A stretch of DNA of 61,243 nt from Akkermansia muciniphila. GTDB lineage: Bacteria > Verrucomicrobiota > Verrucomicrobiia > Limisphaerales > SIAT01. Under the pieces are notes generated by a model, which saw only the letters and a list, made by a program, of their open reading frames with translations, ran no database searches and was not told the DNA's origin. The stretch's first letter is position 1; each line of letters starts with the position of its first letter. The stretch is taken from positions 1 through 61,243 of the forward strand of contig CAMDJP010000012.1 of the NCBI GenBank assembly GCA_945900775.1, given 5' to 3'. The translations under genes were made by a program, and so were the position numbers. Of this stretch, positions 8,949 through 17,979 are shown in pieces.

Positions 8949-10349
8949 TCAGCCCTCCACCACGCTGCGCACCTCGCCTTTCGCCAAGCGCGTACGAAGT
9001 TTCTGGCCTGCGCGAACCTTTTTTGCGTCGCGCAGCACATCACCCGTCACCGCGTCGGTGGTGATGGAATAACCGCGCGTGAGCACATTCTCCGGCCCGA
9101 GCAGGCGCAGTCGCGCCGATGCCGCAGCGTAGCGTGTCTGGAAATTTGCCAACCGATAACGGCCCAACTCGCGAAGGTGTCGGCTCAGTTCGCGCGTCTT
9201 CTCCGTCCGCTGCGCCAGTGCCTGACTCGGACGCACGCGCAACAGGCGCTGGCTGAGCAACCGCGAATCATTGCGCCACGTCTGCCGACGTTTTTTTACC
9301 TCGCGCAGCAACGCGGCGTGCAAATCGTCGAGCCGCTGCAAATATTGGTTCATCCGCCGACGCGGATGGGCCAGCTTCAGACGATGGGCCGAATGCCCCA
9401 GTTCATCCTGCACGGAGTCCATCCGCTGCCGCGCAAGCTGGCGCAAACGCGATCCTGCCTCGATCACAAACTCGCGACTGGCGACGTAATGTTCGGTGAG
9501 AATCTCTGCCGCTACACTCGGCGTAGCCGCGCGCACGTCAGCCACGAAATCGCTGATCGTGAAATCAATCTCGTGGCCGACCGCAGAGACGACGGGCAGT
9601 ACCGACTCAAAAATGGCGCGTGCCACCACTTCCTCGTTGAACGCCCACAGATCTTCAAGGCTGCCGCCGCCGCGCGTGACAAGGATCAAGTCTAGCCGTT
9701 CATCCTTTGATTGTGCCGCCGAGCATTCGTTGAGCAGCCGCACCGCAGCAGCAATTTCCTCCGCCGCGCCCTGCCCTTGCACGCGACACGGCGCGAGCAA
9801 CACCGCCACTCCGGCATGTCGCCGTTGCAGCACGTGCAGCACATCGCGAATCGCTGCTCCGGTTGGTGAAGTCACCAGACCGATGCGTTGAGGGAAACGT
9901 GGTAACGTGCGTTTGCGCTCCTGCGCAAACAATCCTTCGCCAGCGAGGTTCTGCTTGAGCTTCTCGAATGCGAGCTGCAGCGCGCCCACGCCCTGTAGTT
10001 CCGCCGCGCGCACGACCATCTGATATTGCCCGCGCGCCTCGTACACGGTGACATCGCCGCGCAGCACCACCTTGAGTCCATCGCGGAGCAAGTCGCGCGC
10101 TATACCCGGTTCGCGGGCGAAGAGCACACACGACAGTTGTGCCGTGGAATCTTTGACCGTGAAATAGATGTGGCCGGAAGATTGCGCACGCAGATTGGTA
10201 ATCTCGCCGGTGACCCAGACCGTGCCGACCTGCTGCTCAATCAACCGCTTCACTTGCACGGTCAACTCGGCGACGGTCAGGACGCGACGCGTCTCCTGTG
10301 GCGAAAAAAGTTCGCCGAAGTCCCACTGCGATTTGGAAGGCTTGGACAT
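8949..10349 (-). CDS. xseA: Exodeoxyribonuclease VII large subunit
   Basis: Catalytic subunit of ExoVII. The 466-residue protein has an N-terminal OB fold (VTGEITNLR...GHIYFTVKD, about 44-70) and the conserved nuclease core with LILVTRGGGSLEDLWAFNEE and SAVGHEIDFTISDFVADVRA. A coiled-coil-rich segment (about 290-400) precedes the C-terminal part with LTRGYSI. It lies 21 bases downstream of trpB and is the last gene of the long minus-strand run starting at kdsA. The small subunit xseB lies about 3 kb away, beyond three unrelated genes, so the two subunits are not co-transcribed here. Confidence 0.95.
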   Translation of the reverse strand: MSKPSKSQWDFGELFSPQETRRVLTVAELTVQVKRLIEQQVGTVWVTGEITNLRAQSSGHIYFTVKDSTAQLSCVLFAREPGIARDLLRDGLKVVLRGDVTVYEARGQYQMVVRAAELQGVGALQLAFEKLKQNLAGEGLFAQERKRTLPRFPQRIGLVTSPTGAAIRDVLHVLQRRHAGVAVLLAPCRVQGQGAAEEIAAAVRLLNECSAAQSKDERLDLILVTRGGGSLEDLWAFNEEVVARAIFESVLPVVSAVGHEIDFTISDFVADVRAATPSVAAEILTEHYVASREFVIEAGSRLRQLARQRMDSVQDELGHSAHRLKLAHPRRRMNQYLQRLDDLHAALLREVKKRRQTWRNDSRLLSQRLLRVRPSQALAQRTEKTRELSRHLRELGRYRLANFQTRYAAASARLRLLGPENVLTRGYSITTDAVTGDVLRDAKKVRAGQKLRTRLAKGEVRSVVEG

Positions 10350-10370
10350 CGCCGGGAATGATGCGGAGGA

Positions 10371-11573
10371 CTAGAGTTTTATCTTCGCCGCCACCTGCGC
10401 GACGTCCTTGTCGCCGCGACCGGACAGATTGACGATGACGATTTGTTCGCGGCTCATCCGCGGCACGCGCACGATGACCTCGGCCACGGCATGCGCTGGC
10501 TCGAGCGCCGGGATGATGCCTTCGAGTTGCGCCAGTCGCTGAAAGGCCATCAGCGCGTCGGTGTCCGTGGCGTAGCTATACTCCACGCGCTTCTGGTCAT
10601 GCAGCCACGCGTGCTCCGGCCCCACGGCCGCGTAGTCGAGACCCGCGCTCACGCTGTGGGTGGCCTGAATCTGTCCGTACTCGTCCTGAAGGATGTAGGA
10701 GCGCGTGCCCTGTAGCACGCCGAGGGAGCCGCCGTGGAATCGCGCGGCGTGTTTCTCGGGAATAATCCCTTCGCCGCCTGCTTCCACACCAATCATCTTC
10801 ACGGAACTGTCTTCGAGGAAAGGATAGAAAAGCCCGATGGCGTTCGAGCCGCCGCCGACGCAGGCAATGAGTAGATCGGGTAGGCGCTTCTCTTGTTGAA
10901 GAATCTGCGCGCGTGCCTCGTCGCCAATCACGCGCTGAAAATTGCGTACCATCATCGGGTACGGGTGGGACCCATACGCCGTGCCGAGGATGTAGTGAGT
11001 GCCGCGAATGTTCGTCACCCAGTCGCGCATCGCCTCGTTCACCGCTTCCTTCAAGGTCTTCTGCCCCGCATGCACCGGCACCACCTCCGCGCCGAGCATC
11101 TTCATCCGGTACACATTGAGTGCCTGCCGCTCGCAGTCCACCGCGCCCATGTACACGACGCACTTGAACCCAAACATGGCCGACACGGTCGCCGTGGCCA
11201 CGCCGTGCTGGCCCGCACCCGTCTCAGCGATGATACGCGTCTTGCCCATGCGCTTGGCCAGCAAGATCTGCCCCATCGCGTTGTTAATCTTGTGCGCGCC
11301 GGTGTGGAGCAAATCTTCGCGCTTAAGATAGATCTTCGCACCGCCCAACTCGCGCGTGAGGCGTTCGGCGAAATAAAGCGGCGTGGGCCGTCCCACGAAT
11401 TCTTTAAGATAGTAGGAAAGCTCGCGCTGGAATTCAGGGTCGTGCTGCGCTCGGAAGTACTCCTCCTCCAGCTCCATCAGCGGATGCATCAGCGTCTCCG
11501 GCACATAACGGCCGCCGTACGGGCCGAAATGCCCCTGGGCGTCTGGCTGGCTGGCTTTGGCGAACTTGCTCAT
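10371..11573 (-). CDS. trpB: Tryptophan synthase beta chain
   Basis: PLP enzyme joining indole and serine to make tryptophan. The 400-residue protein begins with [16 protein letters not shown], typical of TrpB1. The PLP lysine is K95 in [13 protein letters not shown], the phosphate loop is GGGSNAIG, and the C-terminus has the SGRGDKD signature. It lies 104 bases downstream of trpF. The partner trpA is not in the window, so the trp genes are scattered. Its position beside gatCA and an LPS operon is unusual for trp genes in proteobacteria. Confidence 0.96.
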   Translation of the reverse strand: MSKFAKASQPDAQGHFGPYGGRYVPETLMHPLMELEEEYFRAQHDPEFQRELSYYLKEFVGRPTPLYFAERLTRELGGAKIYLKREDLLHTGAHKINNAMGQILLAKRMGKTRIIAETGAGQHGVATATVSAMFGFKCVVYMGAVDCERQALNVYRMKMLGAEVVPVHAGQKTLKEAVNEAMRDWVTNIRGTHYILGTAYGSHPYPMMVRNFQRVIGDEARAQILQQEKRLPDLLIACVGGGSNAIGLFYPFLEDSSVKMIGVEAGGEGIIPEKHAARFHGGSLGVLQGTRSYILQDEYGQIQATHSVSAGLDYAAVGPEHAWLHDQKRVEYSYATDTDALMAFQRLAQLEGIIPALEPAHAVAEVIVRVPRMSREQIVIVNLSGRGDKDVAQVAAKIKL

Positions 11574-11678
11574 AAGTCAAACGTCAGTCTCACGCAAAGC
11601 CGCAGACAGGCAAAGAATTATTTCAGCCCGGAACGGCAGCAACATAAAGCGCTGACTAGAGAACAAGAATCTCTTCGG

Positions 11679-12302
11679 CTAATCCAACGCCCTCTTCGCC
11701 GCCGCGATGAAGGCCTTCACCTTCGCCGCGTCCTTCTTCCCCGGTGCGCTCTCCACGCCACTGGAAACGTCCACGCCAAAGGGCCGCACCTGCCGCACCG
11801 CCTCCGCCACGTTCTCCGGCGTGAGTCCACCGGCGAGAAAGATTGGCCGCCCGAGCTTCTGCGCCTCGATGGCGAGGTCCCAGTTGAACCGCTCGCCCGT
11901 ACCACCGAGCGCAGCGGGCGAGTAAGCATCGAGCAACCACGCGTCGGTCGGATAATTTGGTAATGCCTCGAGCGACTCAGCGTCCTTTACGCGGAACGCT
12001 TTCATCGTCATCACTGGAAATTGCGCGCAATATTCCGGCGTCTCGTCGCCGTGGAACTGGAGAATGGTGAGTCCGCAAGCGGCGACGGTTTCCTGAACAG
12101 TGGACTCGGATGCGTTGACGAACACGCCGACACGCGCCACGTGGAGCGGCAGCGCGCGATTGATGGCCGCCGCCGTCTCAAGGCTCACGAACCGCGGACT
12201 CTTCTCGTAGAACATCAGTCCCACCGCGTCCGCGCCGGCATCAGCCGCCGCCAACGCGTCCTCGACGCTCGTGATACCGCAGATTTTGACCGTGACGCTC
12301 AT
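11679..12302 (-). CDS. trpF: Phosphoribosylanthranilate isomerase
   Basis: Third step of tryptophan synthesis from anthranilate, an (beta-alpha)8-barrel Amadori isomerase. The 207-residue protein starts MSVTVKICGIT with the catalytic cysteine in KICGI and the acidic residue in LLDAY. Phosphate-binding loops are IFLAGGLTPENV and GVDVSSGVES. The ATG at 12300-12302 is chosen because KICGI must sit at the extreme N-terminus; the frame is open further upstream, but that part overlaps gatA. It lies 32 bases downstream of gatA and 104 bases upstream of trpB. Confidence 0.94.
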   Translation of the reverse strand: MSVTVKICGITSVEDALAAADAGADAVGLMFYEKSPRFVSLETAAAINRALPLHVARVGVFVNASESTVQETVAACGLTILQFHGDETPEYCAQFPVMTMKAFRVKDAESLEALPNYPTDAWLLDAYSPAALGGTGERFNWDLAIEAQKLGRPIFLAGGLTPENVAEAVRQVRPFGVDVSSGVESAPGKKDAAKVKAFIAAAKRALD

Positions 12303-12334
12303 CGTGACTGCGCCGCGCGCACTGGCCGCAGCCT

Positions 12335-13789
12335 TTACAGCGGCGCCTTTTCCTTGTGGAAGGGCGTGGACTGCTCGTAGGCGTGGGCGATCTTCAGCAG
12401 CATCTCCTCGCCGAACGGTTTGCCGAGGAGCTGCAGGCCGATGGGGAGCTTGGGCGACTTCGTGAAGCCGCACGGGAGGCTCAGACCAGGGATACCAGCG
12501 AGGTTGCAGGAGATGGTGAAGATGTCTGAGAGGTACATCTGCAGCGGGTCGTCGGACTTCTCTCCGATCTTGAACGCGGCGGTGGGCGTGGTGGGCGTGA
12601 CGATGGCGTCTACTTTCTCGAAGGCCTTCAGGAAATCCTGCCGGATGAGGGTGCGGACTTTCTGGGCGCGCAGGTAGTAGGCGTCATAGTAGCCGCTTGA
12701 GAGGACGTAGGTGCCGAGGATGATGCGGCGCTTGACCTCAGGACCGAAGCCTTGGCCGCGGGTGTTGCCGTAAAGCTCGATGGGGTCGGCGCCATCCACG
12801 CGGGCGCCATAGCGGATGCCGTCAAAGCGCGCGAGATTTGCGGAGGCCTCGGCAGTGGCGATGATGTAGTAGGTCGCGACGGCGTAATCGGTGTGCGGCA
12901 GGGAGATTTCAACAATCTCCGCGCCGAGTTTCTCCAACTGCTTCACTGCGGCGTCAACGGCGGCCTTCACCTCGGAATCGAGCCCGCCAATCATGTACTC
13001 CTTCGGCAGGCCGAGCTTCAAACCTTTGACGTTGCCATCCAACGCTGCGGCGTAGTTCGGGACGGGCTGCGGGACGCTGGAGGAATCGCGTTTGTCGTGG
13101 CCGGAGAGGGTTTCCAAGAGAATCGCGGAGTCGCGGACGTCCTTGGTGAAGGGTCCGATTTGGTCGAGCGAGCTGGCGAAGGCGACGAGGCCATAGCGAG
13201 AGACGCGTCCGTAGGTGGGCTTGAGACCGACGCAACCGCAAAGGGCGGCCGGCTGCCGGATGGAGCCACCGGTGTCGCTGCCGAGCGAGGCGATGCACTG
13301 GTCGGCCGCCACCGCTGCGGCTGAGCCGCCAGAGGAACCGCCTGGGATACGGTCGAGCGCCCACGGGTTGCGGGTCGTGCCGAAGGCGGAGTTCTCGGTG
13401 GAACTGCCCATGGCGAACTCGTCCATGTTCAAACGGCCGAAGACGACGGCGCCGGCGGCCTTGAGCTTCTCGATGACGGTAGCGTCGTAGGGCGAGGTGA
13501 ACTTGCCGAGAATCTTCGAACAACAGTTGAGCGGTTGGTCCTTCACCGCGAGCACATCCTTGATGGCGATGGGCACGCCGAGCAGCGGACCGCGTTCGCC
13601 GGCAGCGAGGCGCTTGTCAGCGGCGTCCGCCTGCGCGAGAGCGTCGACGTCATCGTGGCTGATGAAGGCGTGTATCTGACCATCCACGCGAGCGATCTGG
13701 TCGAGGCACGATTGCGTGACCTCGCGGGAGGAGGTCTCGCGCTTGGCGAGCTTCGTTGCGAGGTCGGAGATTGTGGATTGGTTGAGCAT
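12335..13789 (-). CDS. gatA: Asp-tRNA(Asn)/Glu-tRNA(Gln) amidotransferase subunit A
   Basis: Amidase subunit of the GatCAB complex, which makes Gln-tRNA(Gln) and/or Asn-tRNA(Asn). The Ser-cis-Ser-Lys triad is visible: Lys in [11 protein letters not shown] and the serines in the amidase signature [12 protein letters not shown] and [14 protein letters not shown]. The protein is about 484 residues from the ATG at 13787-13789, which places [14 protein letters not shown] at the usual N-terminus. A GTG at 13826-13828, overlapping the gatC stop, is an alternative start giving 497 residues and close coupling. gatB is not in the window. Confidence 0.93.
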   Translation of the reverse strand: MLNQSTISDLATKLAKRETSSREVTQSCLDQIARVDGQIHAFISHDDVDALAQADAADKRLAAGERGPLLGVPIAIKDVLAVKDQPLNCCSKILGKFTSPYDATVIEKLKAAGAVVFGRLNMDEFAMGSSTENSAFGTTRNPWALDRIPGGSSGGSAAAVAADQCIASLGSDTGGSIRQPAALCGCVGLKPTYGRVSRYGLVAFASSLDQIGPFTKDVRDSAILLETLSGHDKRDSSSVPQPVPNYAAALDGNVKGLKLGLPKEYMIGGLDSEVKAAVDAAVKQLEKLGAEIVEISLPHTDYAVATYYIIATAEASANLARFDGIRYGARVDGADPIELYGNTRGQGFGPEVKRRIILGTYVLSSGYYDAYYLRAQKVRTLIRQDFLKAFEKVDAIVTPTTPTAAFKIGEKSDDPLQMYLSDIFTISCNLAGIPGLSLPCGFTKSPKLPIGLQLLGKPFGEEMLLKIAHAYEQSTPFHKEKAPL

Positions 13790-13827
13790 CTGGAAAGAGG
13801 CTGGATTCGGCGGCAAATCCGCCGGCA

Positions 13828-14115
13828 CTATTCGACAATCTTCGGCACGATGAAGAGGCCATTCGCTTTGCCGGGGGCGTTGCGTAGAGCGTCCTCGTTC
13901 GAGAGAGACGGGCGCACCTCGTCCGCCCGCGTGATGTTCACGAGCGGGAAGGCGTGAGCGGTGGGCTCGACATTGGAGACGTCCAGCTCTTTGAGCTTCT
14001 CGATGTAGCCGAGAATCTTGCCGAGTTGGGCGGAGAGCTTCTGCTCCTCGGCGGCGGTGAGGTTAATCCGCGCGAGATGCGCCACATATTTGACATCGAT
14101 TTCAACTCCGGACAT
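13828..14115 (-). CDS. gatC: Asp-tRNA(Asn)/Glu-tRNA(Gln) amidotransferase subunit C
   Basis: Small subunit that stabilises GatA in the GatCAB complex. The 95-residue protein has the family pattern [17 protein letters not shown] at the N-terminus, then [30 protein letters not shown] and a C-terminal FIVPKIVE. It sits directly upstream of gatA; the gatC stop overlaps a possible GTG start of gatA. The gene is 78 bases downstream of hpr. Confidence 0.94.
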   Translation of the reverse strand: MSGVEIDVKYVAHLARINLTAAEEQKLSAQLGKILGYIEKLKELDVSNVEPTAHAFPLVNITRADEVRPSLSNEDALRNAPGKANGLFIVPKIVE

Positions 14116-14193
14116 AGGCGGAATTTACGGTTCGGAATCCAAAGTTCAAAGCGCAAAGTGCGGACAGTACCGGAACGGAGCGGAAAGAGTGGC

Positions 14194-14493
14194 TCAGGTT
14201 TCGTCGAACTTTCGTTTGACGAGCGCCTCCAACTCCGCGACGGCAAGGGTCGCATCGGGACCGGATGCCTCGACGGTGATGCGGCAGCCGGGACCGGCGG
14301 CGAGCATCATCAGGCCCATGATGCTCTTACCGTTGATTCGTTCGCCATCCTTGACCACGAAAATTTCGGCAGTGAAACGGCTAGCGATTTTTACGAACAT
14401 TGCGGACGGCCGAGCGTGCATGCCAAGCTTGTTCTGAATAGTCAATTCCTTGACCACCACACTGACTTTAGATGACTTCTCAGCCACACTCAT
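14194..14493 (-). CDS. HPr family phosphocarrier protein
   Basis: A 99-residue HPr-fold protein. The active histidine is H26 in LGMHARPS. The regulatory serine that HPr kinase phosphorylates is S57 in INGKSIMGLMML, matching Ser46 of classical HPr. The N-terminus is about ten residues longer than in E. coli HPr. It is 57 bases downstream of hprK, so kinase and substrate are encoded together. No enzyme I or enzyme II is nearby, and the linkage to LPS genes argues for a regulatory (NPr-like) rather than a sugar-transport role; this is inference from context. Confidence 0.93.
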   Translation of the reverse strand: MSVAEKSSKVSVVVKELTIQNKLGMHARPSAMFVKIASRFTAEIFVVKDGERINGKSIMGLMMLAAGPGCRITVEASGPDATLAVAELEALVKRKFDET

Positions 14494-14550
14494 TCTGTCT
14501 CAAAATCTGAAGGGGGAAAAAACGTTTAGCGAGCCTGTTTTTTCGAAATG

Positions 14551-15495
14551 TCACTTCACCGTCATCTTTGCGAGCAGACGTTCGTTGAGTGCCTGCGCGG
14601 GATTGTACCCGGTGCTGCGCAGTTTAGTTTGGAACGCCGCAACCTCCACGAGCCGCGCGAGATCGCGCCCGGGGCGGACGGGGATGATGATGTGCGGAAT
14701 CTTGGTGCCGAGGACCTCGGTGAATTGATCCTCTATCCCTAGACGGTCGACGTCTTGTACGTCATTCCAAGCCTTGAGCGTGACGACTAGATCCACGCGC
14801 TTCTCCGCGCGAATGCTCTTCACGCCAAACATCGCGGCAACGTCGATGATGCCGATGCCGCGCACCTCCATGTGGTTCTTCGTCAGCTCAGGACTGGTGC
14901 CGATCACGTCGCGGCCGTCCAACAGCGTTAGCTTGGTGATGTCATCAGAAACGAGACTGTAACCGCGCTCGACCAACGCGAGGACAGACTCGCTCTTGCC
15001 GATGCCGCTCTCGCCCTTGATAATCACGCCGATGCCGAGGATGTCCACCATGCTGCCCATCTCGGAGCCGTGCGGGGCGAACATCATCTCCAGCGCGAGT
15101 GTCGCGCGGTTGATGAATCGCATTGTGATGAGCGGCGAACGGAAGACCGGAATATTCGCCGCCTCAGCTGCGTCTCGGAAGGCGCGGTCCGGCTGGATGT
15201 CGCGCGAGAAGACGAAGCACGGAATCTTGTGGCGCAGCAGGCTCGCGTAGCGCGCCGCGCGCTCCTCCTGCGGCAGCGACTTGAGGAACGACGCTTCCGC
15301 CGCGCCGACGACCTGAACACGCTTGCTGGCGAAGTAGCGAGAGAAGCCGGCGAGCGCGAGCCCCGGGCGGTTCACCGTCGGCTCGCGGATGATCCGCTTC
15401 AGGCCGCTAGCGCCCGCGACCAGCTTCAGCTCAAGCGCGTCGCCGTTCTCCCTGTAGAATCCCTCAACCGTCACAACATCGCGTTTCAGTGCCAT
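14551..15495 (-). CDS. hprK: HPr kinase/phosphorylase
   Basis: Bifunctional enzyme that phosphorylates HPr on serine and removes the phosphate again. The 314-residue protein has the N-terminal HprK domain, a Walker A loop GESGIGKS at 161-168, SDD at 183-185 and the family signature EVRGIGIIDVAAMFG from 210. The C-terminus RSTGYNPAQALNERL is typical. It starts three bases after the lptB stop, so it is very probably translated from the same transcript as the lpt genes. The neighbouring hpr gene encodes its likely substrate. Confidence 0.95.
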   Translation of the reverse strand: MALKRDVVTVEGFYRENGDALELKLVAGASGLKRIIREPTVNRPGLALAGFSRYFASKRVQVVGAAEASFLKSLPQEERAARYASLLRHKIPCFVFSRDIQPDRAFRDAAEAANIPVFRSPLITMRFINRATLALEMMFAPHGSEMGSMVDILGIGVIIKGESGIGKSESVLALVERGYSLVSDDITKLTLLDGRDVIGTSPELTKNHMEVRGIGIIDVAAMFGVKSIRAEKRVDLVVTLKAWNDVQDVDRLGIEDQFTEVLGTKIPHIIIPVRPGRDLARLVEVAAFQTKLRSTGYNPAQALNERLLAKMTVK

Positions 15496-15498
15496 AAC

Positions 15499-16221
15499 TC
15501 AGAGATTGAACTCGGGCCCGAGATAAATCTCGCGCGCCTTCGGGTCCTCGACGAGCTGCTCGGCGTTGCCGTCATAGACCACCGCGCCCTTGTGGATGAG
15601 GTAGGCGCGATCCACCAACTTGAGCGTCTCGCGTACGTTGTGGTCAGTGATGAGGATTCCAAGCCCACGCTCCTTGAGCCGACGCACAATCTTCTGCACC
15701 TCGTAAACAGCAATCGGGTCGATGCCCGCAAACGGTTCGTCGAGCAGCAGTAGCTTCGGGCTGGTGACCAGCGCGCGTGTGATCTCGAGTCGTCGTTTCT
15801 CGCCCCCACTGAGTTGGTACGCCATGCTCTTGGCGAGTGGCGCGAGATCGAGTTCATCCAACAAATACTTCAGGCGCACTTCGCGCTCCCGCGCGTCAAG
15901 ATCGCACGTCTCGAGAATGGCGAGGATGTTCTGCTCAACCGTCAGCTTGCGGAAGACAGACGGCTCCTGGGTGAGATAACCGATGCCGGCGCGGGCACGC
16001 TCGTGCATCGCCAAGTGTGTAATCTCCCGGGCGTCAAAGCGCACCAGGCCCTCGTCGGGTCGCACGACGCCGACGACCATGTTGAACGTAGTGGTCTTAC
16101 CCGCGCCGTTCGGTCCAAGCAACCCGACAATCTCCCCTGCAGCGACCGTGATAGAGGCCTCGTCCACCACGCGGCGGTGGTGGTAGCTCTTGACCAGCTT
16201 CTCGGTCGTCAGAAGGCTCAT
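15499..16221 (-). CDS. lptB: LPS export ABC transporter ATP-binding protein
   Basis: Cytoplasmic ATPase of the LptB2FGC complex that extracts LPS from the inner membrane. The 240-residue protein has Walker A GPNGAGKTTTF, Q-loop in YLTQEPSVFRKL, ABC signature LSGGEKRRLEI, Walker B LLLLDEPFAGIDP and H-loop ITDHNVRETL. YLTQEPSVFRKLTVEQN is specific to LptB among ABC ATPases. It lies directly downstream of lptA in the conserved order kdsC-lptC-lptA-lptB. The permeases lptF and lptG are not in the window. Confidence 0.95.
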   Translation of the reverse strand: MSLLTTEKLVKSYHHRRVVDEASITVAAGEIVGLLGPNGAGKTTTFNMVVGVVRPDEGLVRFDAREITHLAMHERARAGIGYLTQEPSVFRKLTVEQNILAILETCDLDAREREVRLKYLLDELDLAPLAKSMAYQLSGGEKRRLEITRALVTSPKLLLLDEPFAGIDPIAVYEVQKIVRRLKERGLGILITDHNVRETLKLVDRAYLIHKGAVVYDGNAEQLVEDPKAREIYLGPEFNL

Positions 16222-16233
16222 ATACGGGAAAGC

Positions 16234-16944
16234 TCAGGCCTGCACGTCGCGCTTCTTCTTCGGCAACGTTTTGGGCTGGGACGACGGCGTATTGGTGTTG
16301 CCCTTCACAGGCGGCACTGGAACCTTCACATCGTTCGTCGTGGAAGATTTCGCCTTGCCGGGCGGAGCATTGGTTTTGGTTGGTGGCTGGACAATGTCCA
16401 TCCGCGCTTTCTTGGCAGAGAGCCTGTTGTTGCGGCGATCCATCTCGATAATCTCGCCGAGCAGCGTCCCCTGCTCCGTCTCGAGCACTGGATTGCCGGT
16501 CAATTCAATGATGTCCGTCGCCGCGTTGTAAACCGCCTTCTGACCGGTCGCTCGGCTCTTGTCCTTCTTATTCACGATGACGACGCTCCCCAAGGCGATG
16601 ATGGAATCGATGCGCCCACCGATGCCCATCAGCGGCCGCGCAGGCCCGTTCGTCACCGAACCGGTCGTCACGGGCGCGTTGGTTGCCGCAAGACGGTTGG
16701 TTGGTGAACTAAACCGCACGACCATCTCTTCACACAGCAGGTCCATTTCCGGATCCTGCACGCGCACGTTCCCCTTATAGACAGCCACGCCTTTGTCCCG
16801 ATCAAACTCAAGACTGCTGGCCTCGATGCGCGTGAATTGATTCGCGGCCTTCCCCGCGAGCGTTGTGGCGGTTTGCGCCGGAACGGCGGAGACGGCAGCG
16901 CAGAGGGAGACCAGAAAAATTGGGAGAAAGTATCGCGTGTTCAT
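16234..16944 (-). CDS. lptA: LptA-like periplasmic LPS transport protein
   Basis: Periplasmic bridge protein of the Lpt pathway (OstA-like jelly-roll). The 236-residue protein has a signal peptide (MNTRYFLPIFLVSLCAAVSA), then the OstA pattern IEASSLEFDRDKGVAVYKGNVRVQD and AVYNAATDIIELTGNPVLE. The C-terminal 50 residues are a Pro/Thr/Lys-rich, probably unstructured tail not seen in E. coli LptA. The ATG at 16942-16944 is chosen for the signal peptide; it lies two bases after the lptC stop. An insertion with Asn/Thr repeats (SPTNRLAATNAP) occurs mid-protein. Confidence 0.86.
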   Translation of the reverse strand: MNTRYFLPIFLVSLCAAVSAVPAQTATTLAGKAANQFTRIEASSLEFDRDKGVAVYKGNVRVQDPEMDLLCEEMVVRFSSPTNRLAATNAPVTTGSVTNGPARPLMGIGGRIDSIIALGSVVIVNKKDKSRATGQKAVYNAATDIIELTGNPVLETEQGTLLGEIIEMDRRNNRLSAKKARMDIVQPPTKTNAPPGKAKSSTTNDVKVPVPPVKGNTNTPSSQPKTLPKKKRDVQA

Positions 16945-16946
16945 AA

Positions 16947-17411
16947 TCACTTTTGAGAACTCTTTGCCGGGCTGAGAAACAAATCGCTGCGTATCAGTGT
17001 ACGCACCTGATTCGATACGGAAAGCTGCGAATTCGTCTGGCACCACTGGAAACCGACGCCCTCGAGTGTGAAGGAGCCGTCGACGCGATAGGCCTTCATC
17101 GGGCCGGCGGACGAAGCGGTCTTCGTCCGGAAATCGAACACGCACGCCGGCGACTCGACAATCATCTCCAGCACACGTGCGTTGTCCAGATAGGTATAAG
17201 TTTCCACGCGCATCTCAGTTACGTTCACGAGGCCGTTCGGTTGCTGCACCGCCGTGCTTCCGAAAAGCAGCGACTTGAGCCGTCCAGTTTGCCGGTCATG
17301 CTGAGGGAACTTGATAGCGCGCTGCACGCCCTCACCCGGCAAGACTTGGGCCAACGCCACTGCCACACTCACGAGAGTCAGCAACACCCAGAATGTCGGC
17401 ACCGGTTTCAC
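16947..17411 (-). CDS. lptC: LptC-like LPS export protein
   Basis: A 154-residue protein with one N-terminal membrane segment (PTFWVLLTLVSVAVALAQ) and a periplasmic beta-rich domain. Sequence similarity to LptC is weak and the call rests on position between kdsC and lptA, membrane topology and length. The start is a GTG at 17409-17411 that overlaps the kdsC stop (GTGA), indicating translational coupling. The frame is open upstream, but only antisense-like sequence overlapping kdsC is found there. Its partner would be LptA and LptBFG. Confidence 0.75.
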   Translation of the reverse strand: MKPVPTFWVLLTLVSVAVALAQVLPGEGVQRAIKFPQHDRQTGRLKSLLFGSTAVQQPNGLVNVTEMRVETYTYLDNARVLEMIVESPACVFDFRTKTASSAGPMKAYRVDGSFTLEGVGFQWCQTNSQLSVSNQVRTLIRSDLFLSPAKSSQK

Positions 17412-17977
17412 TTCGAATACTCCGCGATGATTCCGCTCCAACGGCCTTGCGCGCGTAGGATCAACTCCGCCACCTCGCGTACCGCTCCTTCGCCGCCGCG
17501 CTGGTGCGTGGTGTAATGCGCTATCGATTTCACCTCCGTTATCGCATTGGCCACAGCCACTGCTACACCCGCACGCCGCAACGCGCCGAGATCCACCAAG
17601 TCGTCGCCCACGAAGCAGACCTCGTCCCAGCTCAAGCCGGTTTTCTTCAAAATCGCCTCGGCCGCTTCCACCTTGCAAGCCGTGTCGTCCTGACTGAGGA
17701 AGTCCACTTTCAGCTCTTTCGCCCGACGCGTGGTCGCCAACGAGACGCGCCGTGAAACCCAGCCAACCCGGATGCCCTCGCGCTGCAGCATCCGCAGGCC
17801 GAGGCCGTCGAGGATGTTGAATCGCTTAACCTCATCGCGCGGACCGATGAAGACGGTCGCATCCGTCAGCACACCATCCACGTCGCACAGGAGGAGTTGA
17901 ACGCGCTTGAGCCGTGCGCCCAACGTCGGACCGCGCGCCACGCGACTTGCCGGCTGATTCTTGAAAGGGCGCGCCAT
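17408..17977 (-). CDS. kdsC: 3-deoxy-D-manno-octulosonate 8-phosphate phosphatase
   Basis: HAD-type phosphatase making KDO from KDO-8-phosphate. The 189-residue protein has the tetrameric KdsC pattern: motif I LLLCDVDGVLTD, FNILDGLGLRMLQREGI, then KVEAAEAILKKTGLSWDEVCFVGDDLVDLGALRRAG containing the motif IV aspartates. Motif II reads WVSRR where a Thr or Ser is expected. The ATG at 17975-17977 (MARPFKNQ) is used; it lies two bases after the kdsA stop. The gene overlaps lptC by four bases. Confidence 0.92.
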   Translation of the reverse strand: MARPFKNQPASRVARGPTLGARLKRVQLLLCDVDGVLTDATVFIGPRDEVKRFNILDGLGLRMLQREGIRVGWVSRRVSLATTRRAKELKVDFLSQDDTACKVEAAEAILKKTGLSWDEVCFVGDDLVDLGALRRAGVAVAVANAITEVKSIAHYTTHQRGGEGAVREVAELILRAQGRWSGIIAEYSK

Positions 17978-17979
17978 AT

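Noticed and set aside
10893..11963. 356-codon open frame antisense to trpB and trpF
   Set aside because: It crosses two real genes and the gap between them and lacks any domain.
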